A stretch of 64,000 bases of DNA from Pseudomonadota bacterium (GTDB taxonomy: Bacteria; Pseudomonadota; Gammaproteobacteria; Burkholderiales; Burkholderiaceae_E), in contig JAKPAM010000008.1 of NCBI GenBank assembly GCA_029779435.1, positions 33,503-97,502 on the forward strand. The letters run 5' to 3'. The translations under genes were made by a program, and so were the position numbers. Positions 25,690-34,817 of this stretch are shown here, piece by piece (the stretch's first letter is position 1; each line of letters opens with the position of its first letter). A model generated the notes under the pieces. The model was given only the letters and a program-made list of their open reading frames with translations. It searched no databases and was not told the DNA's origin.

Positions 25690-26805
25690 TTGAAGACCTC
25701 TCTCACCCTGGCAGCCGCCATTGCGACCGCATTCGGCGCATCGATCGCCTCGGCGCAAACGAACGTACAACTCTACGGCATCGCCGATGCCGGCATCTCG
25801 GTCGCCAGCCGCGGCGACACCACGATGGCGGGAACGCCGCCGGCGCCCGTCTCGATCGGCAATGCGTTCCTCGTCCATAGCGGCGTGCAGTCGGCCAGCC
25901 GTTTCGGCATCCGCGGCACCGAAGACCTCGGCGGCGGCCTGAAGGCGATCTTCGCGGCCGAAGCCGCGTGGAACGTCGACGACGGCACCGGCGCGGCCAC
26001 CGGCGGCGGCCTGAACTTCGCGCGCCGTTCGGTCGTGGGCCTGGGCGGCGGCTTCGGCACGATCCTGCTCGGCCGCGACTACACGCCCGCGTTCTTCGCC
26101 GGCCAGGCGAGCGACGTGTTCGCGTTCGGCCTGTACGGCACGTCGTACGCGTTCGCGCAGAGCGGCGGCTTCACGACGCGCGCCAGCAATGCGATCCACT
26201 ACACGTCACCGAGCTGGGGCGGCCTGGTGCTGCGCGCCAGCGCCGGCACCAGCGAGCGCTATGAAGCGCCCAAGTCGCAGGGCAACCTGTACGGCGCATC
26301 GGTGGTCTACACGGGCGGCCCGATCACGGCCAGCGCTTATTACCAGCAGGTTCGCGTGGCGACCGTGCCGGCCAGCGGCAGCACCGACTCGCAAAAGCAG
26401 TTCGGCCTGGGCGCCGGCTACAACTTCGGCGTCGGCCGCGTGCTGGCCGGATGGGGTCGTTCGCAGAATCCGGGTGACGACACGAACCTCGACGCCTGGA
26501 ACATCGGGCTGGGCTTTCGCATCGGCGCCGGCGAGCTGCTGGCCGGCTTCACGCGCCTGACGGCCGAAGCGGGCCGCAACGCCAGCGTCGGCGGTACCGC
26601 CGGTATCGAAGGCAAGGCCAAGATCCTCGCGCTGGCGTACACGTATCCGCTGTCCAAACGCACGAATCTCTACGCGACGCTGGCGCAGACCAACAACGAC
26701 GACGGTGCCGGGTTCGGCCTGTACTCGAACGCGACGTCGGTTACCGCCGGCGCACCGGGCGAGAAGGTTCGCGCGATCGGCCTGGGTATCCGCCACGCGT
26801 TCTGA
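25690..26805 (+). CDS. Gram-negative porin (Burkholderiales type)
   Basis: Outer-membrane general-diffusion porin of 371 residues. The start is TTG at 25690 with GAGGAAA upstream, and a typical signal peptide MKTSLTLAAAIATAFGASIA ends at ASAQT. The mature protein begins NVQLYGIADAGIS, as in OpcP/OmpC-like porins of this order, then SRFGIRGTEDLGGGLKAIF. The barrel ends in the C-terminal phenylalanine signature (GIRHAF) needed for Bam recognition. It is divergent from metC, and a strong terminator follows. Confidence 0.93.
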   Translation: MKTSLTLAAAIATAFGASIASAQTNVQLYGIADAGISVASRGDTTMAGTPPAPVSIGNAFLVHSGVQSASRFGIRGTEDLGGGLKAIFAAEAAWNVDDGTGAATGGGLNFARRSVVGLGGGFGTILLGRDYTPAFFAGQASDVFAFGLYGTSYAFAQSGGFTTRASNAIHYTSPSWGGLVLRASAGTSERYEAPKSQGNLYGASVVYTGGPITASAYYQQVRVATVPASGSTDSQKQFGLGAGYNFGVGRVLAGWGRSQNPGDDTNLDAWNIGLGFRIGAGELLAGFTRLTAEAGRNASVGGTAGIEGKAKILALAYTYPLSKRTNLYATLAQTNNDDGAGFGLYSNATSVTAGAPGEKVRAIGLGIRHAF

Positions 26806-26857
26806 CCGCCGGAACGGATCCCTTTCACCAAGGCCGTCCACACGCAGACGGATATCG

Positions 26858-26881
26858 CCAGGGCCTGACAACAGGCCCTGG
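26858..26881. terminator. perfect hairpin downstream of the porin
   Basis: CCAGGGCCTG and CAGGCCCTGG pair perfectly around the tetraloop ACAA. No T-run follows; the canonical terminator comes 22 bases later, so this may be an mRNA-stabilising 3' hairpin. Confidence 0.5.
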
Positions 26882-26902
26882 GCAGCCTCCACGCTCGACT
26901 CG

Positions 26903-26930
26903 GGGCGTCACTTCGGTGACGCCCTTTCTT
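26903..26930. terminator. Rho-independent terminator of the porin gene
   Basis: GGGCGTCAC and GTGACGCCC form a 9-bp stem closed by the stable TTCG tetraloop and are followed by TTTCTT. The convergent gene ends immediately beyond it, and AAA precedes the stem, so it can serve both strands. Confidence 0.88.
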
Positions 26931-27775
26931 CATCTCGGCGTCGCGCTTTCCCCCTCGCCTTCCTGCCGCGCCTGCGCGCCCTCGGCCGCGATGCGTCCCA
27001 GTGCCTGCAACAGCCCGTCCGGCAGGCCCTGGGCGTCCTTGTTGCCCTGGGCCGCCGCGGCGATCATCGCCACGCCCTCGGTGCTCGTCACGCGCCCCAA
27101 CGCCATCATCGCGTAGTCGACGTTGTCGGTCCCGACCTGGCCGAGCAGGTACTGGACGCCATCGGTCGTGCCCGAGTTGGCGATGCCGTACAGCGAGGCC
27201 ATCGTCACCGGTGAGCGGCGTTCCCCGTTGTCGGCCGCGACGATGGCGGCCAGCCCTTCGACCGCGGCCGGATTCTCCGAGCGCTCGAGCACCTGCAGGA
27301 TCCGGCCACGCGCGCTTTCCTGGACCGCCCCGTAGCTGTCGGCCAGCGACCGCATCGCCGCGCCGTCGCCGCCGCGCGCCAGCGCGCCGGCGGCGGCCCG
27401 CTCGACGGCCGGATCGTCGGTCGTCAGCAGCGCCTGCACATAGGCCACCGCATTGCCCGGCCCGATCCCCGCTTCGATCCGTCGGGCCAGCGCGATCGCC
27501 TCATCCCCGGCAGGCATGCCGCGCAAGCGCTCGAAGTCATCGAGCGCCGCCTGCATCGACGCGGGCTGCGATGCCAGCCACGCGGAGCCGGTGCCGCGGG
27601 CCGATGGCGATGCTCCCCCGTCGACCTGCCCACCGGGCAGGCGATCAGTCAGCGGCGACGCGGGCGCCGAGGAGGACGCCGCATCGGCGACCACCGGCGG
27701 CGGCGCATCGTCGTGCATCAGGACCGCCACGACAGCGGCGACCGCCATCGCCACCAGCGAGAGTTTCCATTTCAT
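26930..27775 (-). CDS. exported HEAT-repeat-like protein of unknown function
   Basis: A 281-residue protein. ATG 27775 (MKWKLSLVAMAVAAVVAVLM) is preferred because GGAGG is spaced seven bases from it, while ATG 27781 is too close. A single N-terminal hydrophobic segment acts as signal anchor or signal peptide, followed by a proline/alanine/serine-rich linker to about residue 65. The rest is alpha-helical with repeating alanine-rich units (AVERAAAGALARGGDGA, PAAVEGLAAIVAADNGE, VDYAMMALGRVTS), suggesting HEAT-type repeats. It is 20 bases downstream of the lysyl-oxidase-like gene on the same strand and probably cotranscribed with it. No family is recognised. Confidence 0.7.
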   Translation of the reverse strand: MKWKLSLVAMAVAAVVAVLMHDDAPPPVVADAASSSAPASPLTDRLPGGQVDGGASPSARGTGSAWLASQPASMQAALDDFERLRGMPAGDEAIALARRIEAGIGPGNAVAYVQALLTTDDPAVERAAAGALARGGDGAAMRSLADSYGAVQESARGRILQVLERSENPAAVEGLAAIVAADNGERRSPVTMASLYGIANSGTTDGVQYLLGQVGTDNVDYAMMALGRVTSTEGVAMIAAAAQGNKDAQGLPDGLLQALGRIAAEGAQARQEGEGESATPR

Positions 27776-27795
27776 CGTCATGCCTCCGGCGCCGA

Positions 27796-29379
27796 TCAGT
27801 TGATCGACACGTCGATGCGCGTCACGTTGTTGGTCTCATCGAGCTCGTCGATGACGTTCATCGGGTCCATCGTGATCTCCAGCACGTACTGCCCTGCCGG
27901 CACGCCGGTGATGTCGATCCACTGCCCGGACAGGCTGGAGCTGTAGACGTCGGCCCAGCCCGCCTGGATGCCCTGGGAACTGCAGTTGTAGCGGGCAGCC
28001 GGGTTCGCGCCGCTTGCGATACGCGTGATGTCCATCAGGCAGAAGCCCACCTTACGGCCGGTCCGCACGACGGCGCCGCTGCCGTCCAGCAAGCGATACT
28101 CCGCGAAGCTGCGGAAGTGGTAGTGGCCGTGGCACGCGCCCCACTCGAACGCCGGATTGTTGGACGGGTTGCCCAGCACGAGGTCGGCGGTACCCATGTT
28201 GCGCGACTGCGTGCTGAAGCGCAGCAGGCGCTTGGTCCCCGCGGTAATGGTTCCTTCGGCGACGTCGCACGAGTTGGCGGCGAAGGTCTCGGTCGTGATG
28301 CGCGGATTGGCGGCCGGCCCCCAGGCGGTCAGGTCCGGCTTGCCGGCAGCCGCGGCGCCGGTCCATTGGGCCTTGAGCGATACGCCTGAATAAGCGCGAT
28401 AGCCGTGCACCATCAGATAGTAGTCGCCGGCACGCGGCGTGGGGATCGTGACGGTCTCGTTGTTGCCGCTGGCGTACGGACGCTGGTCCCAGGTCGACGT
28501 GGTCGCGAGCTGTCCGTACTTGACGTACAGATCGGCATCGCCGCTGCCGCCGGACAAGTTGAACGTCACGCTGGCGACACCGCTCGGCACCGCGAACTTG
28601 AAGTTGGACACGCTGGAGGTCGCGCCCGACAGGTTGCCGACCACGACGCCATTGGTCAGCGACTGCAGCGGCGCGTTGATCCGGTACGAGCCCGTGGCGA
28701 CCGCGCTCTGCGCATAGCCATCAGCGAACGCGACCGCCTTGACGTCGGTATTGGACGTCACCATGATCGGCGCGTTGTAGACCTCGGACGCCGACGTCGG
28801 CGTCGTGCCATTGGTCGTGAAGCGGATGACCGAGCTGGGTGTCGTGGCGCTTAGCGAGACGTTGACTTGTCCGGAATACGTGCCGGGCGTCGGCGAGAAC
28901 GTCGGCGTGCTGGCCGCGACCGTGGTCGTGGCACCGGCCGCATTGTGCGTCGCGGTGAGCCTCACGCCGCTATAGGACGAATAGGCGCGGATCATCACGT
29001 ACCAGACGCCCGATCTCGGGTTGGTGACGTTGACGGTCTCGTTCGATCCGGACATATAAGGACGATAGTCCCAAATGGCGGTCGTCGGAGGACTTCCGTA
29101 TCGCACGTAGAGATCGGCATCGCCTTGCGAGCCGGTGATCGCGAACGTCGCGCGAGTCGCACCGGCCGGCACGGTCAACGCATAGTAGGTCATGTTCTGG
29201 CTCGACGCGGACAACGCTGCAGTGCTCTGGCCGCTGACCAGCGCAATGGGCGCGCTCGCCGTTTGCGCGACGGCATCCGATGACGGAAACGCCGCCAGCA
29301 TCAGGGCGGCGGGCGGCGTGAATGCAAAGGAAACGGCCAACAGGCAGCCGGGCAGCTTGTTCCGCATGGTATGAGTCAT
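27796..29379 (-). CDS. secreted lysyl-oxidase-like protein with PPC domains
   Basis: Multidomain secreted protein of 527 residues. After a signal peptide ending near DAVAQTA come a PPC-type beta-sandwich (GDADLYVRYGSPP ... NPRSGVWYVMIRAYSSYSGV), a chitobiase C-terminal-like domain (PTFSPTPGTYSGQVNVSLSA), a second PPC-like domain (GDADLYVKYGQLA) and a C-terminal lysyl-oxidase domain from about residue 365. That domain carries the copper-ligand motif WGACHGHYHF, RKVGFCLMDI, YNCSSQGIQAGWADVY and DPMNVIDELDETNN, the conserved core of eukaryotic and bacterial LOX proteins. Copper amine oxidation of lysine is therefore plausible. Starts at 29400 (GTG), 29379 and 29367 are possible; all keep the signal peptide. 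Confidence 0.85.
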   Translation of the reverse strand: MTHTMRNKLPGCLLAVSFAFTPPAALMLAAFPSSDAVAQTASAPIALVSGQSTAALSASSQNMTYYALTVPAGATRATFAITGSQGDADLYVRYGSPPTTAIWDYRPYMSGSNETVNVTNPRSGVWYVMIRAYSSYSGVRLTATHNAAGATTTVAASTPTFSPTPGTYSGQVNVSLSATTPSSVIRFTTNGTTPTSASEVYNAPIMVTSNTDVKAVAFADGYAQSAVATGSYRINAPLQSLTNGVVVGNLSGATSSVSNFKFAVPSGVASVTFNLSGGSGDADLYVKYGQLATTSTWDQRPYASGNNETVTIPTPRAGDYYLMVHGYRAYSGVSLKAQWTGAAAAGKPDLTAWGPAANPRITTETFAANSCDVAEGTITAGTKRLLRFSTQSRNMGTADLVLGNPSNNPAFEWGACHGHYHFRSFAEYRLLDGSGAVVRTGRKVGFCLMDITRIASGANPAARYNCSSQGIQAGWADVYSSSLSGQWIDITGVPAGQYVLEITMDPMNVIDELDETNNVTRIDVSIN

Positions 29380-29640
29380 CCCCAGAATGGCCTTCGCCAC
29401 TCAGATCGTTGAAAAGGTTCTTGTCGTGCTCTGCCGCACGGCGTGAAAGCGCTGGACCCGCAGCCGGCGATCGGTGACGGATGTTGTCAGCCCACCGTTA
29501 GCAAGTAAATGCGGAATGTCACGTTCACGGCCGGCCTTCACCATTAGTCACCATCGTTACAACCGATAAGCGGCCATCCGCTTCGCATGGATGGCTGGAT
29601 ACAATCGGACACTTTCCTTCGATCCTGCGGCCCTTCCCCG

Positions 29641-31533
29641 ATGCGCTCCTGTCCACCCCGTCTTCGACACACGTTGCGACGATGGTCTTCGATTGGCGGC
29701 GTCCTCTTCGTGTTGGGCACCGCGCAGGCAGCGTCCCCCGCATCGTCCGGCCCGGGATCATCCGCCTCGATTTCCCAGGCATCGACGGCTGCGTCGAACG
29801 CACTCGAGGTTCGCCTGACGGCGTCCGGCGCGCCGCTAAGCGTCAACCAGTCCGGTGCGCTATCCGATGCCAAGGGGCGCGCGCTGACGATCTCGCGGCT
29901 CGACATGCTGTTGTCGCAGTTCAGCCTGCAGCGCCGCGACGGATCGTGGACGAGCGCGCCCGGCTGGCGCGGCTTCTTCCGCGGCGACCTGACGGCGCGT
30001 CCCTTGTCGCTGCCGCCCCTTCCGGCCGGCGACTACATCGCCGCCCGCTTTTCGGTCGGCGTTCCGCCCCAGGAGAACCATGGCGACCCCAATCGACTGG
30101 CGCCGGACGACCCTTTGCATCCGCTGGTCAATGGACTGCATTGGGGCTGGAAGGGCGGCTATGTGTTCCTGGCCTTGGAGGGTCACTGGCGGCCGGACCA
30201 CGCGCCGGCCGGCACGACCGGGGGTTATTCGTATCACCTGGCCGACGATGCCAACCTGGTCACCGTCACGCTGCCCGGGCCCGTTCGCGTTCGCCCCGGC
30301 GACGGACTGTGCGTAGCGCTCGACGCCAGCCGCCTGCTGAAGCCGATCGACATCAGCCGCGACGGCGATTCGACGCACTCGCGAACGCAGGATGCGCTGG
30401 TGGTCGCGCTGAAAGACAGCCTGCGCGGAGCGTTCTCGCTCGGCTGCGCGAACGGCGGCGCGGGACAGGCGGCCGCCTCCCCCGCTACCGCCGCACTCTC
30501 CGTCACCCCCGGCAACGCCGCTCGAACGCGCCCTTACCCGATGACGATCGACGCGCGCTTGCCGACGCCGTCATTGCCGCCGGACAACCCGCTGACCGTC
30601 GAAGGCGTCGCGCTCGGCCAGCGACTGTTCTTCGATCCCCGGCTCTCGCGCGACAACAGCGTCAGTTGCGCGTCGTGCCACCATCCGGACCGGGCGTTCA
30701 GCGACGGCGGCAAGCAGTTCAGCGCCGGGGTCGGCGGCAAGACGACCGATCGCAACGCGATGCCGATCTTCAATCTGGCCTGGGTCAGCGAGTTCTTCTG
30801 GGACGGCCGCGCGCCGCTGCTGCGCAAGCAGGCGCTCGAGCCGATCGAGCATCCGCACGAGATGGCCGAGACCTTACCCCGCGTCGTCGCCAAGCTGATG
30901 GCCGACCGCGGCCTGGCGGCGCAGTTCGAGCACGCGCTCGGCGGCCCGATCGACGCCGAACGCATCGGGTTGGCGCTCGAACAATACCTGCTGTCGATCG
31001 TGTCGCAGGACGCCAGGTTCGATCGCGTGATGAAGGGCGCAGACACGTTCACGCCGCTCGAGAAACGGGGACTCGAGCTGTTCCTGACCGAACACGATCC
31101 GCCCAACGGACTGCGCGGCGCGGACTGCTTCCATTGCCACGGCGGATCGCTGTTCACGAGCAACCGCCTGACCAACAACGGCTTGAAGTTGCAGCCGAAG
31201 GACATCGGCCGCGAACGGGTGACGCGCGACGCGGCGGACCGCGGAAAGTTCCGGGTGCCGAGCCTGCGCAACGTCGCGCTGACCGGGCCATACATGCACG
31301 ATGGCCGCTTTCAGACGCTGGAACAGGTCATCGACCACTATGACAGCGGCGTCGAGCGCGGCGCCACGCTGGATCCGAACCTGGCCAAGCATCCCAAGGA
31401 AGGCTTGCGCCTGTCGGCGGACGACAAGGCCGCGTTGGCGGCGTTCCTGCGCACCTTGACCGATCCGGCGTTCGGCCCGGCGCCCGCCACCGGGCAGGCG
31501 AAACTCAATCCGCCTTCGCGCCCGAATCCTTGA
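29641..31533 (+). CDS. MbnP-like domain fused to di-heme cytochrome c peroxidase (MbnH/MauG-like)
   Basis: A 630-residue exported fusion protein. ATG 29641 gives a signal peptide (MRSCPPRLRHTLRRWSSIGG) ending near AQAAS; an ATG at 29587 adds 18 unlikely residues. Residues 35-270 form an MbnP-like domain: LEVRLTASGAPL, ISRLDMLLSQF, LHWGWKGGYVFLALEGHW with W168 and W170. Residues 300-615 form a di-heme peroxidase of the MauG/MbnH class with CASCH (C343, C346, H347) and CFHCH (C496, C499, H500), KFRVPSLRNVALTGPYMHDG and an LxxxLxxFLRTLT end. In methanotrophs separate MbnH oxidises a tryptophan in MbnP to kynurenine for copper binding; here both sit in one chain. Periplasmic, divergent from the lysyl-oxidase gene. 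Confidence 0.85.
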   Translation: MRSCPPRLRHTLRRWSSIGGVLFVLGTAQAASPASSGPGSSASISQASTAASNALEVRLTASGAPLSVNQSGALSDAKGRALTISRLDMLLSQFSLQRRDGSWTSAPGWRGFFRGDLTARPLSLPPLPAGDYIAARFSVGVPPQENHGDPNRLAPDDPLHPLVNGLHWGWKGGYVFLALEGHWRPDHAPAGTTGGYSYHLADDANLVTVTLPGPVRVRPGDGLCVALDASRLLKPIDISRDGDSTHSRTQDALVVALKDSLRGAFSLGCANGGAGQAAASPATAALSVTPGNAARTRPYPMTIDARLPTPSLPPDNPLTVEGVALGQRLFFDPRLSRDNSVSCASCHHPDRAFSDGGKQFSAGVGGKTTDRNAMPIFNLAWVSEFFWDGRAPLLRKQALEPIEHPHEMAETLPRVVAKLMADRGLAAQFEHALGGPIDAERIGLALEQYLLSIVSQDARFDRVMKGADTFTPLEKRGLELFLTEHDPPNGLRGADCFHCHGGSLFTSNRLTNNGLKLQPKDIGRERVTRDAADRGKFRVPSLRNVALTGPYMHDGRFQTLEQVIDHYDSGVERGATLDPNLAKHPKEGLRLSADDKAALAAFLRTLTDPAFGPAPATGQAKLNPPSRPNP

Positions 31534-32548
31534 CGATCTTCGCCCACTTCGTCGATTCGCTGTCCAGGTAGGCCGCGAACGCCGCCGGCGTCGAACCGAC
31601 CGGTTCAGCGCCCAGGTCCGCGTACTGCTTGCGCACGTCGGGCGCCTTCAGCGCGCGCGCCGCATGCTCGGACAGCTTCTCGACGATCAGCGCAGGCGTA
31701 CCGGCCGGCGCCCACAGCGCGTACCACGTGCTGATGTCGAACCCCGGGTAGCCGGACTCGGCGACCGTCGGCACATCGGGCAGGGCCTGCGCGCGCCGCG
31801 CCGTCGTCGTCGCGACCGCGCGCAGCTTGCCGCCGCGGATGTAGGGCATCGCCGACGGCATCGAATCGAACATCAACGCCACCTGGCCGCCCATCACGTC
31901 GGTCAGCGCGGGCGTGCTGCCCTTGTACGGAATGTGCTGCATGTCGATGCCGGCCGCGAGCTTGAAGGTCGCACCGGACAGATGCTGGGCCGACGCGTTG
32001 CCGGCCGAGCCGAAGCTCAGCGGCTGCCCCGACTTGGCCAGCGCGACGAGGTCATCGAGCGTCTTGACCGGCAGATCGTTGTTGACGACGAGCACGAGCG
32101 GGACATCGGCCAACTGCGTGATCGGCGCGAAATCCTTGATCGCGTCGTAACGCGTCTTCGTGTACAGGCTCGGATTGATGACGTGCAGCGAGGCGTTGCA
32201 CAGGATCGTGTAGCCGTCCGGCGCCGAGCGCGCGACCTGCTCGGCGCCGATCATGCCGCTGGCGCCGGGCTTGTTCTCGATCAGGATGTTCTGCCCGATC
32301 GTCTTCGACATCTCGACGGCCACGATGCGCGCCATCAGATCGGTCGGCCCGCCGGGCGGGTAAGGGACGACCAGCCGTATCGGCTTGGAGGGGTAAGCGG
32401 ATACCGGCTCGGACACCGCTGCCGGCTGCTGAGCCCGCGCGGGCCAGGCCACGGCCTGCAGGCCTGCCGCGGCAGCCAGCGCGAGGACCATCCTTCTCGA
32501 TACGTGTCGCACCTTGCGTTCCTTCGTTCGCTCTCGATCGTTTTCCAT
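31505..32548 (-). CDS. Bug-family periplasmic solute-binding receptor
   Basis: TctC/Bug receptor of 347 residues. A Tat- or Sec-type signal peptide follows a charged n-region (MENDRERTKERKVRHVSRRM, then VLALAAAAGLQAVAWPARAQ). The family landmarks YPSKPIRLVVPYPPGGPTDL and GQNILIENKPGASGMIG are present, as are MFDSMPSAMPYIRGGKLRAV and YALWAPAGTP. ATG 32548 overlaps the stop of the quinone oxidoreductase gene, so it is the last gene of a three-gene operon with a CoA transferase. It probably binds the carboxylate that the CoA transferase activates. No tctAB genes adjoin it. Its stop overlaps the end of the convergent peroxidase gene by 29 bases. Confidence 0.92.
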   Translation of the reverse strand: MENDRERTKERKVRHVSRRMVLALAAAAGLQAVAWPARAQQPAAVSEPVSAYPSKPIRLVVPYPPGGPTDLMARIVAVEMSKTIGQNILIENKPGASGMIGAEQVARSAPDGYTILCNASLHVINPSLYTKTRYDAIKDFAPITQLADVPLVLVVNNDLPVKTLDDLVALAKSGQPLSFGSAGNASAQHLSGATFKLAAGIDMQHIPYKGSTPALTDVMGGQVALMFDSMPSAMPYIRGGKLRAVATTTARRAQALPDVPTVAESGYPGFDISTWYALWAPAGTPALIVEKLSEHAARALKAPDVRKQYADLGAEPVGSTPAAFAAYLDSESTKWAKIVKDSGAKAD

Positions 32549-33564
32549 CACGCTCGCCGATCCTGGCCTCCGATCCTCAGCGCGACCTTGCCGACCACCT
32601 GGCGCGATTCGAGCGCGTGCAGCGCATCGGCCAGCTGATCGATCTCATAAGTGTGCGCGACGGTCGGCCTGAGCCCGCCGCGGCGCACGCCCTCCATCAT
32701 CGACGCCATCGCGGCCTGTAGCGGCTCGGCGAACGCGGCGCGCTCGTCGGCGGGCGTCCAGCCGATGTAGCGGCCGTAGAAGAAGCCGTGCAGCGTCAGG
32801 TTCTTGACCAGCAGGTAGTTGAGCGGCGCCTTCGGAATCGTCCCGCTGGCGAAGCCGATCGACAGCAACTGGCCGTTTTGCGCCGCGGCGCGCACGCCGG
32901 CGTCGAACAATTCGCCGCCGACCGGGTCGAACACGATGTCGGCGCCGTGGTCGTCGGTCAGCCGCTTGACGGTGGCCGCCAGATCCTGGCCGTCGATCGC
33001 GTGCCAAGCGCCCCGATCGCGTGCGGCCTGCCGCTTGGCTTCGGTGCTGGCGCAGGCGATGACGCGCTCCCCCGCCTGCACCGCCAGCTCCAGCGCCGCC
33101 AGGCCGACGCCCGCGCCGGCGCCCAGCACCAGCACGATGTCGCCGCGCTGCATCCGCGCCCGCCAGAACAGGCCGGTGTACGCGGTACCGTAGGAGATGG
33201 GCAGCGGCAGCGCATCCAGCGTATGCACGCCGTCGGGAATCGGATAGACGGTGTCGTCACGCATCCGGACCTGCTCGGCGAAGCAGCCCCAGTCGGCGAC
33301 CAGCGCCACGCGCTGCCCGACCCGCAGCCGCGCCTGCTCCGGCCCCACCGCGACGATCCGCCCGACGGCCTCGGTGCCCGGCGCGAACGGAAACGGCGGA
33401 CGCCGCTGGTACCGGCCGGCGATCATCAAGCCCGTCGCGTGGGAGACGCTGGCGTAGTCGATCGCCACCACGACCTCGCCCGCACCGGGTGGTGGCGGCG
33501 GATCGACCTCGGTCACACGAAGATCGTCAGGCCCGCCCCACCGCGAGCACAGCAGCGCCTTCAC
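32548..33564 (-). CDS. NADPH:quinone oxidoreductase-like MDR protein
   Basis: Zinc-free medium-chain reductase of 338 residues of the QOR family. It starts MKALLCSRWGGPDDLRVTEV, has the groES-like half with FAPGTEAVGRIVAVG, the nucleotide loop VLGAGAGVGLAALELAVQAG and the ADIVFDPVGGELFD segment typical of quinone/enone reductases. The end has VGKVALRIG. Its ATG overlaps the CoA transferase stop (ATGA), and its stop overlaps the Bug receptor start (TGATG). It probably reduces an unsaturated acyl-CoA or quinone in the pathway of the operon; the true substrate is unknown. Confidence 0.88.
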   Translation of the reverse strand: MKALLCSRWGGPDDLRVTEVDPPPPPGAGEVVVAIDYASVSHATGLMIAGRYQRRPPFPFAPGTEAVGRIVAVGPEQARLRVGQRVALVADWGCFAEQVRMRDDTVYPIPDGVHTLDALPLPISYGTAYTGLFWRARMQRGDIVLVLGAGAGVGLAALELAVQAGERVIACASTEAKRQAARDRGAWHAIDGQDLAATVKRLTDDHGADIVFDPVGGELFDAGVRAAAQNGQLLSIGFASGTIPKAPLNYLLVKNLTLHGFFYGRYIGWTPADERAAFAEPLQAAMASMMEGVRRGGLRPTVAHTYEIDQLADALHALESRQVVGKVALRIGGQDRRA

Positions 33565-34817
33565 GGCGCGGGGACGCCACGCTGCACGACGACCCGATCA
33601 GCCTGCAGGCGCTCGATCCGCGCCGCATCGATCCCCGCCTCGCGCAGGATCGCCACGGTGTGCTCGCCGATCGCCGGGCTGGGCACCAGCGGACGGCGCG
33701 TGCCGCGATCCGGCATGCCGGGCAGCCGCAGTTCGAAGATCCGGTCGTCCGGCGTGATGCGGCCGTCCTCGGCGGGCGTCGGCTGGGCCGGCTGGCGCAG
33801 CGTCTGGAACGTCTGTTGCGCGATCGCCTGAGGATGCGCGTACAGGTCGCGATAATCGCGCACGACCGAATGCAGCACGTCGTTCTCGCGCAGGCACGCC
33901 ACCCAGTGCTCGCGATCGCGGGTCGCCAGCACCTCGGCCACCAGGCCGTTGATCAGCGGCGCGTGGGCCAACCGGGCGGCCGCCGTCGCGAACCGCGGAT
34001 CGTCGCGCCAATGCGGCTGCTCGAGCGCCGCGCAGACGCCGGCGAAGTGCACGTCGTTCAGCACCGCCATGTTCATGTAGCCGTCGCGCGCCTTGAACGT
34101 GCCGTTCGGCGCACTGACGACGCTGACCGCGGCGTCGGGCGCCATGTTGAAATCGCTCAGGTTGTAGCCCTGGAACGCGATGCTGGCGTCGAACAGACTG
34201 GCCTGCACCTGGCCGCCCCGGCCGGTCCGCGCCTGGCGATACAGCGCCGCGCCGGCGGCCTGCGCCGCGTACAGGCCGGTGGCGACATCGGCCAGCAACA
34301 GCCCGACCTTGCGCGGCTCGCCGGTGGCCAGATCGCGATTGCTGTGCATCAGTCCGCTATCGGCCTGCAGCACCGAATCGGTGGCGGCCAGCTTCGCGTA
34401 CGGGCCGTCCGGGCCGTAGCCGCTGACCGACACGTAGACCAGCGACGGCTTGCGCGCCAGCAGCGCCTGCGCGCCGATGCCCAGGCGCTCGGCCACCCCC
34501 GGCCGGTAGTTCTGCACCACGACGTCGGCCTGCAACGCCAGCTCGAGCAGCAGCGCCTTGCCGGACTCGGTCGACGCGTCCAGCGCCAGCGCGCGCTTGC
34601 CCGCGTTGTAGACGGCCGAGAGCGCGCTCAACTGACCATGATGGACACCAATCGAACGTCCCCAATCGCCGGCTGGCGGCTCGACCTTGATGACGTCCGC
34701 CCCCTGTTGCCAGAGTATCTGCGCGCAATACGGGCCGGCGATGCCCTGGCTGACGTCCAGGACGCGCAGTCCTTCGAAGGGCAGCGGTTCGCTGCCGTCG
34801 GATTGGTCTCGTTGCAT
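33561..34817 (-). CDS. CaiB/BaiF family CoA transferase
   Basis: Family III CoA transferase of 418 residues, first gene of the operon with the quinone reductase and Bug receptor. Typical motifs are LPFEGLRVLDVSQGIAGPY, GADVIKVEPPAGDWGR, NYRPGVAERLG and SVSGYGPDGPYA. The catalytic aspartate is D177 in GLLLADVATGLYAAQ, which forms the acyl-aspartyl anhydride. Such enzymes move CoA between carboxylic acids. ATG 34817 has a weak GACGAG ribosome site. The upstream region holds a partial palindrome that could be an operator. Confidence 0.9.
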   Translation of the reverse strand: MQRDQSDGSEPLPFEGLRVLDVSQGIAGPYCAQILWQQGADVIKVEPPAGDWGRSIGVHHGQLSALSAVYNAGKRALALDASTESGKALLLELALQADVVVQNYRPGVAERLGIGAQALLARKPSLVYVSVSGYGPDGPYAKLAATDSVLQADSGLMHSNRDLATGEPRKVGLLLADVATGLYAAQAAGAALYRQARTGRGGQVQASLFDASIAFQGYNLSDFNMAPDAAVSVVSAPNGTFKARDGYMNMAVLNDVHFAGVCAALEQPHWRDDPRFATAAARLAHAPLINGLVAEVLATRDREHWVACLRENDVLHSVVRDYRDLYAHPQAIAQQTFQTLRQPAQPTPAEDGRITPDDRIFELRLPGMPDRGTRRPLVPSPAIGEHTVAILREAGIDAARIERLQADRVVVQRGVPAP

